A stretch of DNA of 64,000 nucleotides from Gerris lacustris (GCA_951217055.1 OX578284.1:22131187-22195186), one strand, 5' to 3'. Shown: positions 35,599 through 47,012, counted from the stretch's first letter. Notes: generated by a model from the sequence alone, not told the origin. Program-made: numbers and translations.

Positions 35599-35754
35599 TT
35601 TCTACATATATTTTATCATTAATAATATATTATCCACTGTTTGTCACTTCGATACCATGTTACTGTTAACAGTGAAAAACTAATATGGAATCTTCAGATT
35701 CAGTTAGAAACCTGTTATCAGTTATTACAAATACTTTGTGTGAAGACCTAGTGT

Positions 35755-35772
35755 CCCCCCCCCCCCCCCCCC
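35755..35772. repeat. Poly(C) run
   Basis: A run of about 17-18 C inside the transposon at 34968-37416. Confidence 0.85.
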
Positions 35773-36302
35773 TTTAAAAATGATGACAAACTTGTTATTT
35801 ATTGTGTGCGGTAAATCTGCATAATATACGCCCCACCTATTTCTAAACATCCGTTAAATTCGGCTTTTTCAAATTGTTCCTTTTTACAGTATACAAAACA
35901 CCCCGACATATACTAGCCAGCAAGCTACTCAAAGGGTTTCTTCGATTATAAAAATTCATATTTCCCCTCATTTCTACTAAAATATGTATAAAAAGTTACA
36001 CTTAAGAGGAACAAGTTCTTTATTTGTATATTATCCTTTAGCATCTTAGGTATGCACTTATTTGGTAATTTCGTGGGTAAAATGGTCGCCACAAACGATG
36101 TATATTTTTAATCTACATGTCAATATCTTTACTATAATACCCCACTCAAAAATAACAAAAAATAAATATTTTTGGTCACCACAGTTACTGCCGTCTAAAA
36201 TTTCCAAAATTTGACCTTTTTATATTAACTCCCGGAAATATCTTAGGCCCACAGAGAAGTATATTTTCCTCATTTTTAAGGCCTTTCCTTATGGGGAATA
36301 GG

Positions 36303-36425
36303 CAGTGGCGTAGCTAGACTATAGGGGGCCCCCCTCGACTTTGGTACAAGGATAGTAATTCCAGTTATTGGGGCCCCCCTGGCCGTGCGGGCCCCCCGCG
36401 ATGCGGGCCCATAGTTATGCCACTG
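36303..36425. mobile_element. Nested hAT-type MITE with perfect 8-bp target duplication
   Basis: The 123-bp unit has inverted termini CAGTGGCGTAGCTA / CAGTGGCATAACTA and is flanked by GGAATAGG on both sides (36295-36302, 36426-36433). CAGTGGCGTAGC ends with 8-bp duplications are typical of hAT elements. The interior is GGGGCCCCCC-rich. It inserted into the larger element at 34968-37416 after that element was in place. Confidence 0.9.
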
Positions 36426-37522
36426 GGAATAGGGGCCCTTTTATGGGGGATTTGGTTTGGTAATTTCGGGGGTAATATGGCCATCATTTTGGAAACGATA
36501 TATATTTGTAATCTACATTTCAATACCTTTACAATGATATCCTTCTCAAAAATTACAAAAAATCGCAATTGCTCGCTGATCGAAGAAATTTTGAGTTGTG
36601 AAGTTTACAACATTTTTCCTGTTTTTGGGCAAAAAAGTTTAACTTGTCTACCAAATTTCAAATCTCTAGCTACAATAGGTCGGGGGGTTTGGTCCAAGAT
36701 GCGACGGATGATCTACTAAAAGCATAAGGGTTTCTAGGATGCCCTCAAAACCTAATCCTAACCTTCCATCATTTCTATATAAAACGTGACACTTTGTGTA
36801 TTTTTAATAAATAGAAAATACTGAATTTATCGAGATACTACAAACCAGAATAGTTTTTACATTGTCCTAGGAGATACTGTAAAAAAGATAAATCCTGTAA
36901 CAAGGAACAGTTTAAAAAAAATAAACGAAGTAAATCAGACAGTACGAAATAGGCCAAATAGTGCAGATTGATGTCAAAAGAGAAAACTTTACTAAAGAAT
37001 GCATATGATCCTTAAAATTCACGATTTTTTTTCGTATAGCTCGACCACCCCTCAAAATCCAATGTCCCGTTTTGGACTAAACTTTATATCATGGTGATAT
37101 TGCATAATTGCTATTTACTGATCTTTTTAATCTACAATGATTAGGAGCATAACTTTTATTATATTACATTTACTACTGTTAAGTTACTATTTCAGTTTGC
37201 TATTTTTATAAAAATACTTGTGTTCATAGTTTTGTCAACGAACTACACCGTAGGTTTACTTTATTTTATGACAAAGTTAAAATCAAATTTCACATAAGAG
37301 ATGCATAAAAACGCTGTTTTGAGAGGTCATATTTTCAAAATTTTCCGGGGGAGGACCCCCGGACCCCCCTCCCGGAATGTGTCCCCCCCAATATTGTACT
37401 GCTGACGACGCCCATGGTATCAGAAAACCTAAATTTAACAAATCTTATTTTTATAATAGTGATAATAAAGTATCTGATGAGTAAAGATTATAATAATTTG
37501 ATCTAAAAAGAAAAAAAAAATT

Positions 37523-37702
37523 AATAAACAGCTTAATTTTCCGGTGAAATCCATATCAAAACTTACTATGTGTCTTGTAGTTGCTTCAAGTAAACATCAC
37601 GATGCACCGCACCCCTGAAGATGCTTCCAGTAGTGGAAGCGAAACGTCGGGCTGCAACCCCTTAGTGACACGGATTTCACTGGAAAACCATGCTGTTTAT
37701 TA
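37523..37702. mobile_element. Small inverted-repeat element with hammerhead-like core
   Basis: About 30-bp inverted termini (AATAAACAGCTTAATTTTCC on the left; AATAAACAGCATGGTTTTCC read inward from the right, both followed by GTGAAATCC) bracket a 180-bp unit. In the centre, 37615-37621 is CTGAAGA, then T, a 7-bp stem (GCTTCCA/TGGAAGC, 37623-37640, loop GTAG) and GAAAC at 37641. This resembles the hammerhead ribozyme core CUGANGA-stem II-GAAA reported in Penelope-like elements. One extra base separates the box from the stem and no stem III is obvious, so activity is doubtful. Confidence 0.5.
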
Positions 37703-38614
37703 CAAGTCTACCTGCGGAAGCCTTACACACTAAGTTAAAGAAAATATTTCCAAATTGTCTCAAAATCCAAGTATTTTTCCTAATCGTCAAAATCTATACA
37801 AATCAAAATCTAGTTCATATAGAGTAATTAATTAAATAAAACATAATTTATAAAAGTATATTATATAAAATATTATATATGTAAAAAAAGTATTACAAAA
37901 AAAGGGAGATAAATAATATCATATTATATAAACACAAGAATAATTAATTGTAAACAATGACCAGCTTTTACATTTAGACTGTGTAGAAAAGTAATTATTG
38001 TGAAAAAATAACTATTGTAAACTAGAAATAAATAATGATAATATCTAATACATATTGATTTACAGTCAATGTGGATAGCGTTCCTTAGTTAAGCTTAGTA
38101 AAATTGGGTGCTTTTGAATTAATCTATTAGGTGGTAATCTCTGAATATTCGCTGGTTGATTTCACGATTATTCATAGTTGTTCTATTAGCTTGATGAAAC
38201 TAAAAAACTAAAATGTATAAACAAAGTTATATTTATAATAAATTTTAAGTAGTTTTTGAGAATATTGGTTTATAGTTAAATTATTTATATTACTTGTTCA
38301 ATTTTAGCTAATATTGCTCTCTGATTTTACCTCATTGTGTAATTTTAAATGTTGTAGGTTGTAGTTTAAAATAATTATATGGATTACATTATGTCTCAAA
38401 TTGTTTAACAGAAATAGTTACTTGATGTTTTGAGACTGTATCAAACTTTTTTTCAGAATTTTGTAGAGTTAATATCTTTCTGTAAATGGCAAACTGTTAT
38501 TTCCATTTTTCTGAGAATGGATAAATATTTTCCATTTTGCGATGGGTAATCTTTCATTCAGTGATTTACCTTTGTCCCTGAATACCATTCCAATACGAGA
38601 GTGTTACAATTGCT

Positions 38615-39105
38615 ACGTTCACACATCGTTATGAAAGCGTTTCAGATCCATTTCGTTTTTAAAACAATACATGTTCACACAACAAAAAATACAGTTGATC
38701 AAATTTTTTTTGATATCTCATATCGTTGACGTCAAGAGTAAAACCTTCTTGAATGTTACCTAATATGCCCGCGAATTTTTACATTTTATTTACAAGTTGT
38801 TAAAAGTTGTTACAGGTTCTTTGTAGTATTAACTTTTGTTTAAAAACGTTTTTAAAGTTTAAAAAAAAAGAAATGGAAGCTCATGAATACAAACAACTAA
38901 AAAAGTGGAAAAATTAAAATAACCCTATATCTCGATCCCCTCCTTGACCTGTTCACACAAGCGTTATGAATACGGATCTCCAGTTCCGATCACGTATTTT
39001 TGGTGGAACGGATTTAAACCGATACGATCCGTCGTTCTCTTTTCACACAGCGTTTTGAACTATCGGATCATTTTCAAAACTGTTTCCAAAACGATTTGTG
39101 AACGT
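38615..39105. mobile_element. MITE with ACGTTCACA termini
   Basis: The ends are ACGTTCACACATCGTTATG and, inverted on the right, ACGTTCACAAATCGTTTTG. The motif TTCACACAxGCGTTxTGAA recurs internally near 38951 and 39043. No matching target duplication was found, so the superfamily is uncertain. The small ORFs on both strands here are repeat artefacts. Confidence 0.55.
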
Positions 39106-40006
39106 AATAAATGTCATTACCATTCTGAGCAGGGCAATTATTAGTTTCAACTTAGAGATTGATAATTTGTCTTTGCCACTCAATTTAATGTGAACTATAA
39201 TTACATTTATGAATGTGGCAGATAGTATTTCCATTCCCATATTTGTTATTATTTGACTACTGTGTGAATGGTGGATTTCGATTGCTACTCTTAGAAGGTA
39301 GTCATTCTGAAAACTGTGAACTGTATAATCAACTCTTTATGTGTAACTGGAAATTATTTTAATGAAAGAGTCTGAATTTGTTAATTGTGATAAAGATAGT
39401 CCACTTGTTATTCATACACTATTGCTATGAAGTTCCAAAAAATTGTTTTCACGTATAAATTTTAAATATTAAATTTAAAGATGACTCATTATTGAAATAT
39501 TTCAGATAAATTATTGGATTTAAATGTTATTTAATAATTTAAAATATGTATCACTGATGTATATTTTATTATAAAAATGTATTATTTGGCCTAATATCCT
39601 GTTAAATGATTTTTCCCTTTATTAGTAAGATGAATTTTCTTGTCTAAATGCTTTTTGGGGGATAAAATAATGTTTTTAGTTTAGTGTAAAATTTGAATAG
39701 TGAATTTTTTAATGATGAATTTTTAAAAATATTATTGTTCTCTTAATAACCCATCTTCTGTGAGTTGACAAGCATTGTATATAAAGATTGTTGGATTCAC
39801 TTTTCACAAATACTTGTAGTCCACGACACAATTATTATTAGGAATTTAATAATATACTTTCAGATAGAATACTGATATGGTAATAACAATAATTAGATAC
39901 TGAATATAAGCAAGATTGCTCTTATTCGGTGTAATTCTCTACACCCTTTAATTTACCAACAAAATTACCATAATAATTTCTCTAAAACAAAATTTCAACA
40001 TAACGA

Positions 40007-43000
40007 ATACTGAGTACTGAGTACTGAGTACTTTTTTAGTATTTTTTTAGTACTTTTTCTAGTACTTTTTTTAGTACTTTTTCTAGTACTTTTTTTAGTA
40101 GTTTTAGTTTTTTTTTAGTATTTTTTTTAGTCCTTTTTTTTTAGTACTTTTTTAGAACTTTTTAGTACTTTTTTAGTACTTTTTTAGTACTTTTTAAGTA
40201 TTTTTTTAGTACCTTTTTAGTACTTTTTTTAGTACTTTTTTAAGTACTTTTTTAGTACTTTTTTAAGTAATTTTTTAGTACTTTTAAGTACTTTTTTAGC
40301 ACTTTTTAAGTACTTTTTTTAGCACTTTTTTGTACTTTTTTATTATTTTTTTACTACTTTTTTAGTACTTTTTAGTACTTTTGTAGTACTTTTTTTAGTA
40401 CTTTATATTTGGTACTTTTTTAGTACTTTATATTTGGTACTTTTTTAGTACTTTTTTTAGTACTTTTTTTAGTACTTTTTTCTGAGTACTTTTTTCAGAG
40501 TACTTTTTTCTGAGTACTTTTTCTGAGTACTTTTTCTGAGTACTTTTTCTGAGTACTTTTTTTAGTACTTTTTTCTGAGTACTTTTTTCTGAGTACTTTT
40601 TCTGAGTACTTTTTTTAGTACTTTTTTCAGAGTACTTTTTTCTGAGTACTTTTTCTGAGTACTTTTTTCTGAGTACTTTTCTGAGTAAATTTTTTAGTAC
40701 TTTTTTCTGAGTAGTTTTTCTGAGTACTTTTTTGAGTACTTTTTTCAGAGTACTTTTTCCTAAGTACTTTTTTTTAGTACGTTTTTTCTGAGTACGTTTT
40801 TTCTGAGTACGTTTTTTGTGAGTACGTTTTTTCTGAGTACGTTTTTTCTGAGTACGTTTTTTCTGAGTACGTTTTTTCTGAGTACTTTTATCTGAGTACT
40901 TTTTTCTGAGTACTTTTTTCTGAGTACTAAGTACTGAGTACTTTTTTAGTATTTTTTTTAGTACTTTTTTTAGTACTTTTTCTAGTACTTTTTTTAGTAC
41001 TATTTTTAGTACTTTTTTTAGTAGTTTTAGTTTTTTTTTAGTCCTTTTTTTAGTACTTTTTTAGTACTTTTTAGTACTTTTTTAGTTTTTTTAGTACTTT
41101 TTTAGTACCTTTTTAGTACTTTTTTTAGTACTTTTTAAGTACTTTTTTTAGTACCTTTTTTAGTACCTTTTTCAGTCCCCTTTTTCAGTCCCCTTTTTAG
41201 TCTCCTTTTTTGGTCCCCTTTTTTGGTCCCCTTTTTAGGTCCCCTTTTTTGGTCCCCTTTTTAGGTCCCCTTTTTTAGTCCCCCTTTCCTTTTTAGTCAC
41301 CTTTTTAGTCCCCTTTTTTAGTCCCTTTTTTGTCCCCTTTTTAGTCCCCCTTTTTTGTCCCCTTTTTTGTCCCCTTTTGTCCCCCTTTTTAGCCCCCCGT
41401 TGTTGTCACCTTTTGTCCACTTTTTTGTCCCCGTTTGTCCCCTTTTTTGTCCCCTTTTTTGTCCCCTTTTAGTCCCCTTTTAGTCCCCTTTTTGTCCCCC
41501 TTTTAGTCCCCTTTTTTTAGTCCCCTTTTAGTCCCCTTTTTAGTACTTTTTTAGTACTTTTTTAGTACTTTTTTAGTACTTTTTAGTCCTTTTTTTGTAC
41601 TTTTTTTTAGTTTTTTTAGTACTTTTTTAGTACTTTTTAAGTATTTTTTAGTACTTTTTTTAGTACTTTTTTAAGTACATTTTTAGTACTTTTTTAGTAC
41701 TTTTTTAAGTAATTTTTTAGTACTTTTAAGTACTTTTTTAGCACTTTTTAAGTACTTTTTTTAGCACTTTTTTTGTACTTTTTTATTATTTTTTTACTAC
41801 TTTTTTAGTACTTTTTAGTACTTTTGTAGTACTTTTTTTAGTACTTTATATTTGGTACTTTTTTAGTACTTTTTTAGTACTTTTTTTAGTACTTTTTTTA
41901 GTACTTTTTTCAGAGTACTTTTTTCTGAGTACTTTTTTCTGAGTACTTTTTTCTGAGTACTTTGTCTGAGTACTTTTTCTGAGTACTTTTTTCTGAGTAC
42001 TTTTTTCTGAGTAAAAAAACTAAAAAAGTACTAAAAAGTATTAAAAAAGTACTAAAAAAAGGACTAAAAAAAAATACTAAAAAAAAACTAAAACTACTAA
42101 AAAAAAGTACTAAAAATAGTACTAAAAAAAGTACTAGAAAAAGTACTAAAAAAAGTACTAAAAAAATACTAAAAAAGTACTCAGTACTCAGTACTCAGTA
42201 CTCAGAAAAAAGTACTCAGAAAAAAGTACTCAGATAAAAGTACTCAGAAAAAACGTAGTCAGAAAAAACGTACTCAGAAAAAACGTACTCAGAAAAAACG
42301 TACTCACAAAAAAAGTACTCAGAAAAACTACTCAGGAAAAAGTACTAAAAAATTTACCCAGAAAAAGTACTCAGAAAAAAGTACTCAGAAAAAGTACTCA
42401 GAAAAAAGTACTCTGAAAAAAAGTACTCAGAAAAAAGTACTCAGAAAAAAAGTACTCAGAAAAAAGTACTCAGAAAAAAGTACTCAGAAAAAAGTACTCA
42501 GAAAAAGTACTCAGACAAAGTACTCAGAAAAAAGTACTCAGAAAAAAGTACTCTGAAAAAAGTACTAAAAAAAGTACTAAAAAAAGTACTAAAAAAGTAC
42601 TAAAAAAGTACTAAATATAAAGTACTAAAAAAAGTACTAAAAAAGGACTAAAAAGTACTAAAAAAAGTACTAAAAAGGGGACTAAAAGGGGGACTAAAAG
42701 GGGACTAAAGGAGGACAAAAAAAAAGGGGACAAAAAGGGGACAAAAAGGGGACAAAAAGGGGACTAAAAAGGGGACTAAAAGGGGACAAAGAAGGGACAA
42801 AAAAGGGACAAAAAAAGGGGACAAAAAGGGGACAAAAAAGGGGACAAAAAGAGGGGACTAAAAAGGGGGTCAGAAGGGGACAAAAAGGGGACAAAAAGGG
42901 GACAAAAAAGGGGACAAAAAGGGGACTAAAAGGGGGACTGGGGACTAAAGGAGGACAAAAAAGGGGACAAAAAGGGGACAAAAAGGGGACTAAAAGGGGA

Positions 43001-46000
43001 CAAAAAAGGGACAAAAAGGGGACAAAAAAGGGGACAAAAAGGGGACAAAAAAGGGGACAAAACGGGGACTAAAAGGGGACAAAAAAGGGGACAAAAAAGG
43101 GGACAAAAAGGGGACAAAAAAGGGGGCAAAAAAGGGGACTAAAAAAAGGGACTAAAAAAGGGGACAAAAAAAGGGGACCTAAATAGGGGACCAAAAAAGG
43201 GGACCAAAAAGGGGACTAAAAAGGGGACTGAAAAAGGGGACTGAAAAAGGTACTAAAAAGTACTCAGATAAAAGTACCTTTTTAGTACCTTTTTCAGTCC
43301 CCTTTTTAAGTACCCTTTTTCAGTCCCCTTTTTCAGTCCCCTTTTTAGTCCCCTTTTTCAGTCCCCTTTTTGGTCCCCTTTTTAGGTCCCCTTTTTTGGT
43401 CCCCTTTTTTAGTCCCCCTTTTTGTCCCCTTTTTTAGTCCCCTTTTTTAGTCCCCTTTTTTGTCCCCCGTTGTCCCCTTTTTAGTCCCCCTTTTGTCCCC
43501 TTCTGTCCCCCTTTTTAGTCCCCTCCTTTTGTCCCTTTTTTGTCCCTTTTTTTTGTCCCCTTTTAGTCCCCTTTTTTGTCCCCTTTTTGTCCCCTTTTTT
43601 TGTCCCTTTTTAGTCCCCTTTTAGTCCCCTTTTTTGTCCCCTTTTTTGTCCCTCGTTTAGTCCCCTTCTGTCCCCCTTTTTAGTCCCCTTTCTTGTCCCC
43701 TTTCTTGTCCCCTTTTTTGTCCCCTTTTTTTGTCCCCTTTTTAGTCCCCTTTCTTGTCCCCTTTTTTGTCCCCTTTTTGTCCCCTTTTTTGTCCCCTTTT
43801 TTGTCCCCCTTTTGTCCCCTTTTTAGTCCCCTTCTGTCCCCCTTTTTAGTCCCCTTTTTTGTCCCCTTTTTGTCCCTTTTTAGTCCCCTTTTTAGTCCCC
43901 TTTTTAGTCCCCTTTTTTGTCCCCTTTTTTGTCCCCTTCTGTCCCCCTTTTTAGTCCCCTCCTTTTGTCCCTTTTTTGTCCCTTTTTTTTGTCCCCTTTT
44001 AGTCCCCTTTTAGTCCCCTTTTTTGTCCCCTTTTTTGTCCCCTTTTTGTCCCCTTTTTTTTGTCCCTTTTTAGTCCCCTTTTAGTCCCCTTTTTTGTCCC
44101 TCGTTTAGTCCCCTTCTGTCCCCCTTTTTAGTCCCCTTTTTTGTCCCCTTTTTAGTCCCCTTTTTAGTCCCCGTTTTGTCCCCTTTTGTCCCCTTTTTAG
44201 CCCCCTTCTGTCCCCCTTTTTAGTCCTTTTTTGTCCCTTTTTTGTCCCCTTTTTTGTCCCCTTTTAGTCCCCTTTTTAGTCCCCTTTTTGTCCCCTTTTT
44301 GTCCCCTTTTTTTTGTCCTCCTTTAGTCCCCAGTCCCCTTTTTTGTCCCCTTTTTTAGTCCCCTTTTTTGTCCCCCGTTGTCCCCTTTTTAGTCCCCCTT
44401 TTGTCCCCTTTTTTGTCCCCTTCTGTCCCCCTTTTTAGTCCCCTCCTTTTGTCCCTTTTTTGTCCCCTTTTAGTCCCCTTTTAGTCCCCTTTTTTGTCCC
44501 CTTTTTGTCCCCTTTTTTTTGTCCCTTTTTAGTCCCCTTTTAGTCCCCTTTTTTGTCCCCTTTTTTGTCCCTCGTTTAGTCCCCTTCTGTCCCCCTTTTT
44601 AGTCCCCTTTTTTGTCCCCTTTTTAGTCCCCTTCTGTCCCCCTTTTTAGTCCCCTTTTTTGTCCCCTTTTTAGTCCCGTTTTTGTCCCCTTTTTTGTCCC
44701 TTTTTAGTCCCCTTTCTTGTCCCCTTTCTTGTCCCCTTTTTGTCCCCTTTTTTGTCCCCTTTTTAGTCCCCTTTCTTGTCCCCTTTTTTGTCCCCTTTTT
44801 GTCCCCTTTTTTGTCCCCTTTTTTGTCCCTCGTTTTGTCCCCTTTTTTGTCCCCCTTTTGTCCCCTTTTTAGTCCCCTTTTTAGTCCCCTTTTTTGTCCC
44901 CTTTTTAGTCCCCTTTCTTGTCCCCTTTTTTGTCCCCTTTTTTGTCCCCTTTTTAGCCCCCTTCTGTCCCCCTTTTTAGTCCCTTTTTGTCCCCTTTTTT
45001 GTCCCCTTTTTTGTCCCCTTTTTTGTCCCCCTTTTGTCCCCTTTTTAGTCCCCTTCTGTCCCCCTTTTTAGTCCCCTTTTTTGTCCCCTTTTTGTCCCTT
45101 TTTAGTCCCCTTTTTAGTCCCCTTTTTAGTCCCCTTTTTTGTCCCCTTTTTTGTCCCCTTCTGTCCCCCTTTTTAGTCCCCTCCTTTTGTCCCTTTTTTG
45201 TCCCTTTTTTTTGTCCCCTTTTAGTCCCCTTTTAGTCCCCTTTTTTGTCCCCTTTTTTGTCCCCTTTTAGTCCCCTTTTTGTCCCCTTTTTGTCCCCTTT
45301 TTTTGTCCTCCTTTAGTCCCCAGTCCCCTTTTTTGTCCCCTTTTTTAGTCCCCTTTTTTAGTCCCCTTTTTTGTCCCCCGTTGTCCCCTTTTTAGTCCCC
45401 CTTTTGTCCCCTTTTTTGTCCCCTTCTGTCCCCCTTTTTAGTCCCCTCCTTTTGTCCCTTTTTTGTCCCCTTTTAGTCCCCTTTTTTGTCCCCTTTTTGT
45501 CCCCTTTTTTTTGTCCCTTTTTAGTCCCCTTTTAGTCCCCTTTTTTGTCCCCTTTTTTGTCCCTCGTTTAGTCCCCTTCTGTCCCCCTTTTTAGTCCCCT
45601 TTTTTGTCCCCTTTTTAGTCCCCTTATGTCCCCCTTTTTAGTCCCCTTTTTTGTCCCCTTTTTAGTCCCGTTTTTGTCCCCTTTTTTGTCCCTTTTTAGT
45701 CCCCTTTCTTGTCCCCTTTCTTGTCCCCTTTTTGTCCCCTTTTTTGTCCCCTTTTTAGTCCCCTTTCTTGTCCCCTTTTTTGTCCCCTTTTTGTCCCCTT
45801 TTTTGTCCCCTTTTTTGTCCCTCGTTTTGTCCCCTTTTTTGTCCCCCTTTTGTCCCCTTTTTAGTCCCCTTCTGTCCCCCTTTTTAGTCCCCTTTTTTGT
45901 CCCCTTTTTGTCCCTTTTAGTCCCCTTTTTTGTCCCCTTTTTAGTCCCCTTTTTTGTCCCCTTTTTTGTCCCCTTTTTAGTCCCCTTTCTTGTCCCCTTT

Positions 46001-46424
46001 TTTGTCCCCTTTTTTGTCCCCTTTTTTGTCCACTTTTTTGTCCCCTTTTTTGTCCCCTTTTAGTCCCCTTTTTAGTCCCCGTTTTGTCCCCTTTTGTCCC
46101 CTTTTTTGTCCCTTTTTTGTCCCCTTTTTTGTCCCCTTTTAGTCCCCTTTTTGTCCCCTTTTTGTCCCCTTTTTTTGTCCTCCTTTAGTCCCCAGTCCCC
46201 TTTTTGTCCCCTTTTTTGTCCCCTTTTTGTCCCCTTCTGTCCCCTCTTTTTAGTCCCCTCTTTTTGTCCCCTTTTTTGTCCCCTTTTTTGTCCCCTTTTT
46301 TGTCCCTTTTTTGTCCCTTTTTTGTCGCCTTTTAGTCCCCTTTTTAGTCCCCTTTTTGTCCCCTTTTTGTCCCCTTTTTTTTGTCCTCCTTTAGTCCCCT
46401 TTTTAGTCCCCTTTTAGTCCCCCT
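40007..46424. repeat. 6.4-kb mosaic satellite: T-runs separated by AGTAC or AGTCCCC
   Basis: The basic unit is 4-8 T (or A) followed by AGTAC, CTGAGTAC, AGTCCCC or GTCCCC, about 10-14 bp. The layout is: 40007-41160 AGTAC/CTGAGTAC units; 41160-41540 AGTCCCC units; 41540-42012 AGTAC units; 42013-42675 the AGTAC type in reverse orientation; 42675-43245 the CCCC type in reverse; 43275-46424 long direct AGTCCCC/GTCCCC array. The two unit types grade into one another through GTACC and CAGTCCCC intermediates. Long frames of Pro, Phe, Leu, Ser and Val codons (e.g. SPFLVPFFVPF) come from 12-bp units and are not genes. Confidence 0.95.
42013..43268 (-). repeat. Inverted block inside the mosaic satellite
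   Basis: At 42012/42013 the strand flips from TTTTCTGAGTA to AAAAAAACTAAAAAAG units. At about 43246-43276 it flips back through a palindromic junction (AAAGTACCTTTTTAGTACC). The block carries both unit types in the mirrored order of the flanking direct arrays. Confidence 0.9.
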
Positions 46425-46429
46425 ACTCC

Positions 46430-46930
46430 TGAACCTGTTTTTGGCTTACCACATGTGGATTGACGAAATTCATAATCTATAAGGAGTTTCATGAACTCCA
46501 TAGAATATGGAACAGGGCTTAATTATGTGACAATCTAAAATTATCTCAGCAAATTACCAGATCATTGCTTTAAACTCAAGAAAAACAATCCTGTCATCTT
46601 TTGACAGGCATTCTTACTGGACATTGTCAATTATATCGACATATTCACCTGCTTGGTCCAGCTGAAAGCTCAGTGTATAGGCTGTCGAGGAAGAGGATGA
46701 AACCTCTCCTCGCCTTATCAGCAGCTGTCCATCATTTACTCACCTGAGGTGGAAAATCAAGGGCTTAGTCATTCTGCCTACCTAAAAACTAAGGTTACTT
46801 CCCCTTATTAAGGTACTCACTTTCTGTGGGTCTGTCAGTCTGCATAATGAGAAGAGCACTATAAGAAGGTTTACTGAACTGAGTGTCTTGGACCTCATGT
46901 GAGATCTTACTGCTTCAGACTGTATTTTTA
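46430..46930 (+). pseudogene. Jockey-like LINE RNase H/C-terminal relic
   Basis: The plus strand encodes LTGHCQLYRHIHLLGPAESS and, after a frameshift, EDETSPRLISSCPSFTHLRW. This is the end of the RNase H domain followed by the CxxC...C tail of jockey-type polymerases. The downstream part aligns with 30440-30660 in the opposite orientation (GACAGACCCACAGAAA, GGGGAAGTAACCTTAG when reversed). It begins directly where the satellite ends. Confidence 0.7.
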
Positions 46931-47012
46931 AATTTCCTTAGGTAAAAATAACTGTAAGTCTAAAATGTTATCTGATTCTTATTTCTCTTTTGTTAGTAAG
47001 TCTATGTACAAC

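Larger units (their letters stand above)
34968..37416. mobile_element. 2.45-kb non-autonomous DNA transposon with perfect 8-bp target duplication
   Basis: The identical octamer GTATCAGA flanks both ends (34960-34967 and 37417-37424). The inverted termini are CACGGGCGTCGTCGCC on the left and CATGGGCGTCGTCAGC on the right. Sub-terminal sequence on both sides is G/C-run rich (CGTGTCCCCCC near 35000, GTGTCCCCCCCAAT near 37380). An 8-bp duplication fits hAT- or P-type transposition; the CA...TG ends lean to hAT. No transposase is encoded. The interior holds a 15-unit minisatellite, a poly(C) run and a nested hAT MITE. Confidence 0.85.
37417..40006. other. Intergenic DNA with two small inverted-repeat elements
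   Basis: No gene was seen. It contains the elements at 37523-37702 and 38615-39105. The rest is AT-rich unique-looking sequence. Confidence 0.5.

Noticed and set aside
42694..46417. Long open frames rich in Pro, Phe, Leu, Ser, Val, Cys on both strands (60-145 codons)
   Set aside because: They arise from 12-bp satellite units read in frame, occur in several frames and both orientations, and have no start context, domains or splice signals.
40007..46424. CRISPR-like array
   Set aside because: The units are 10-14 bp, contiguous, without unique spacers, in a eukaryotic genome.
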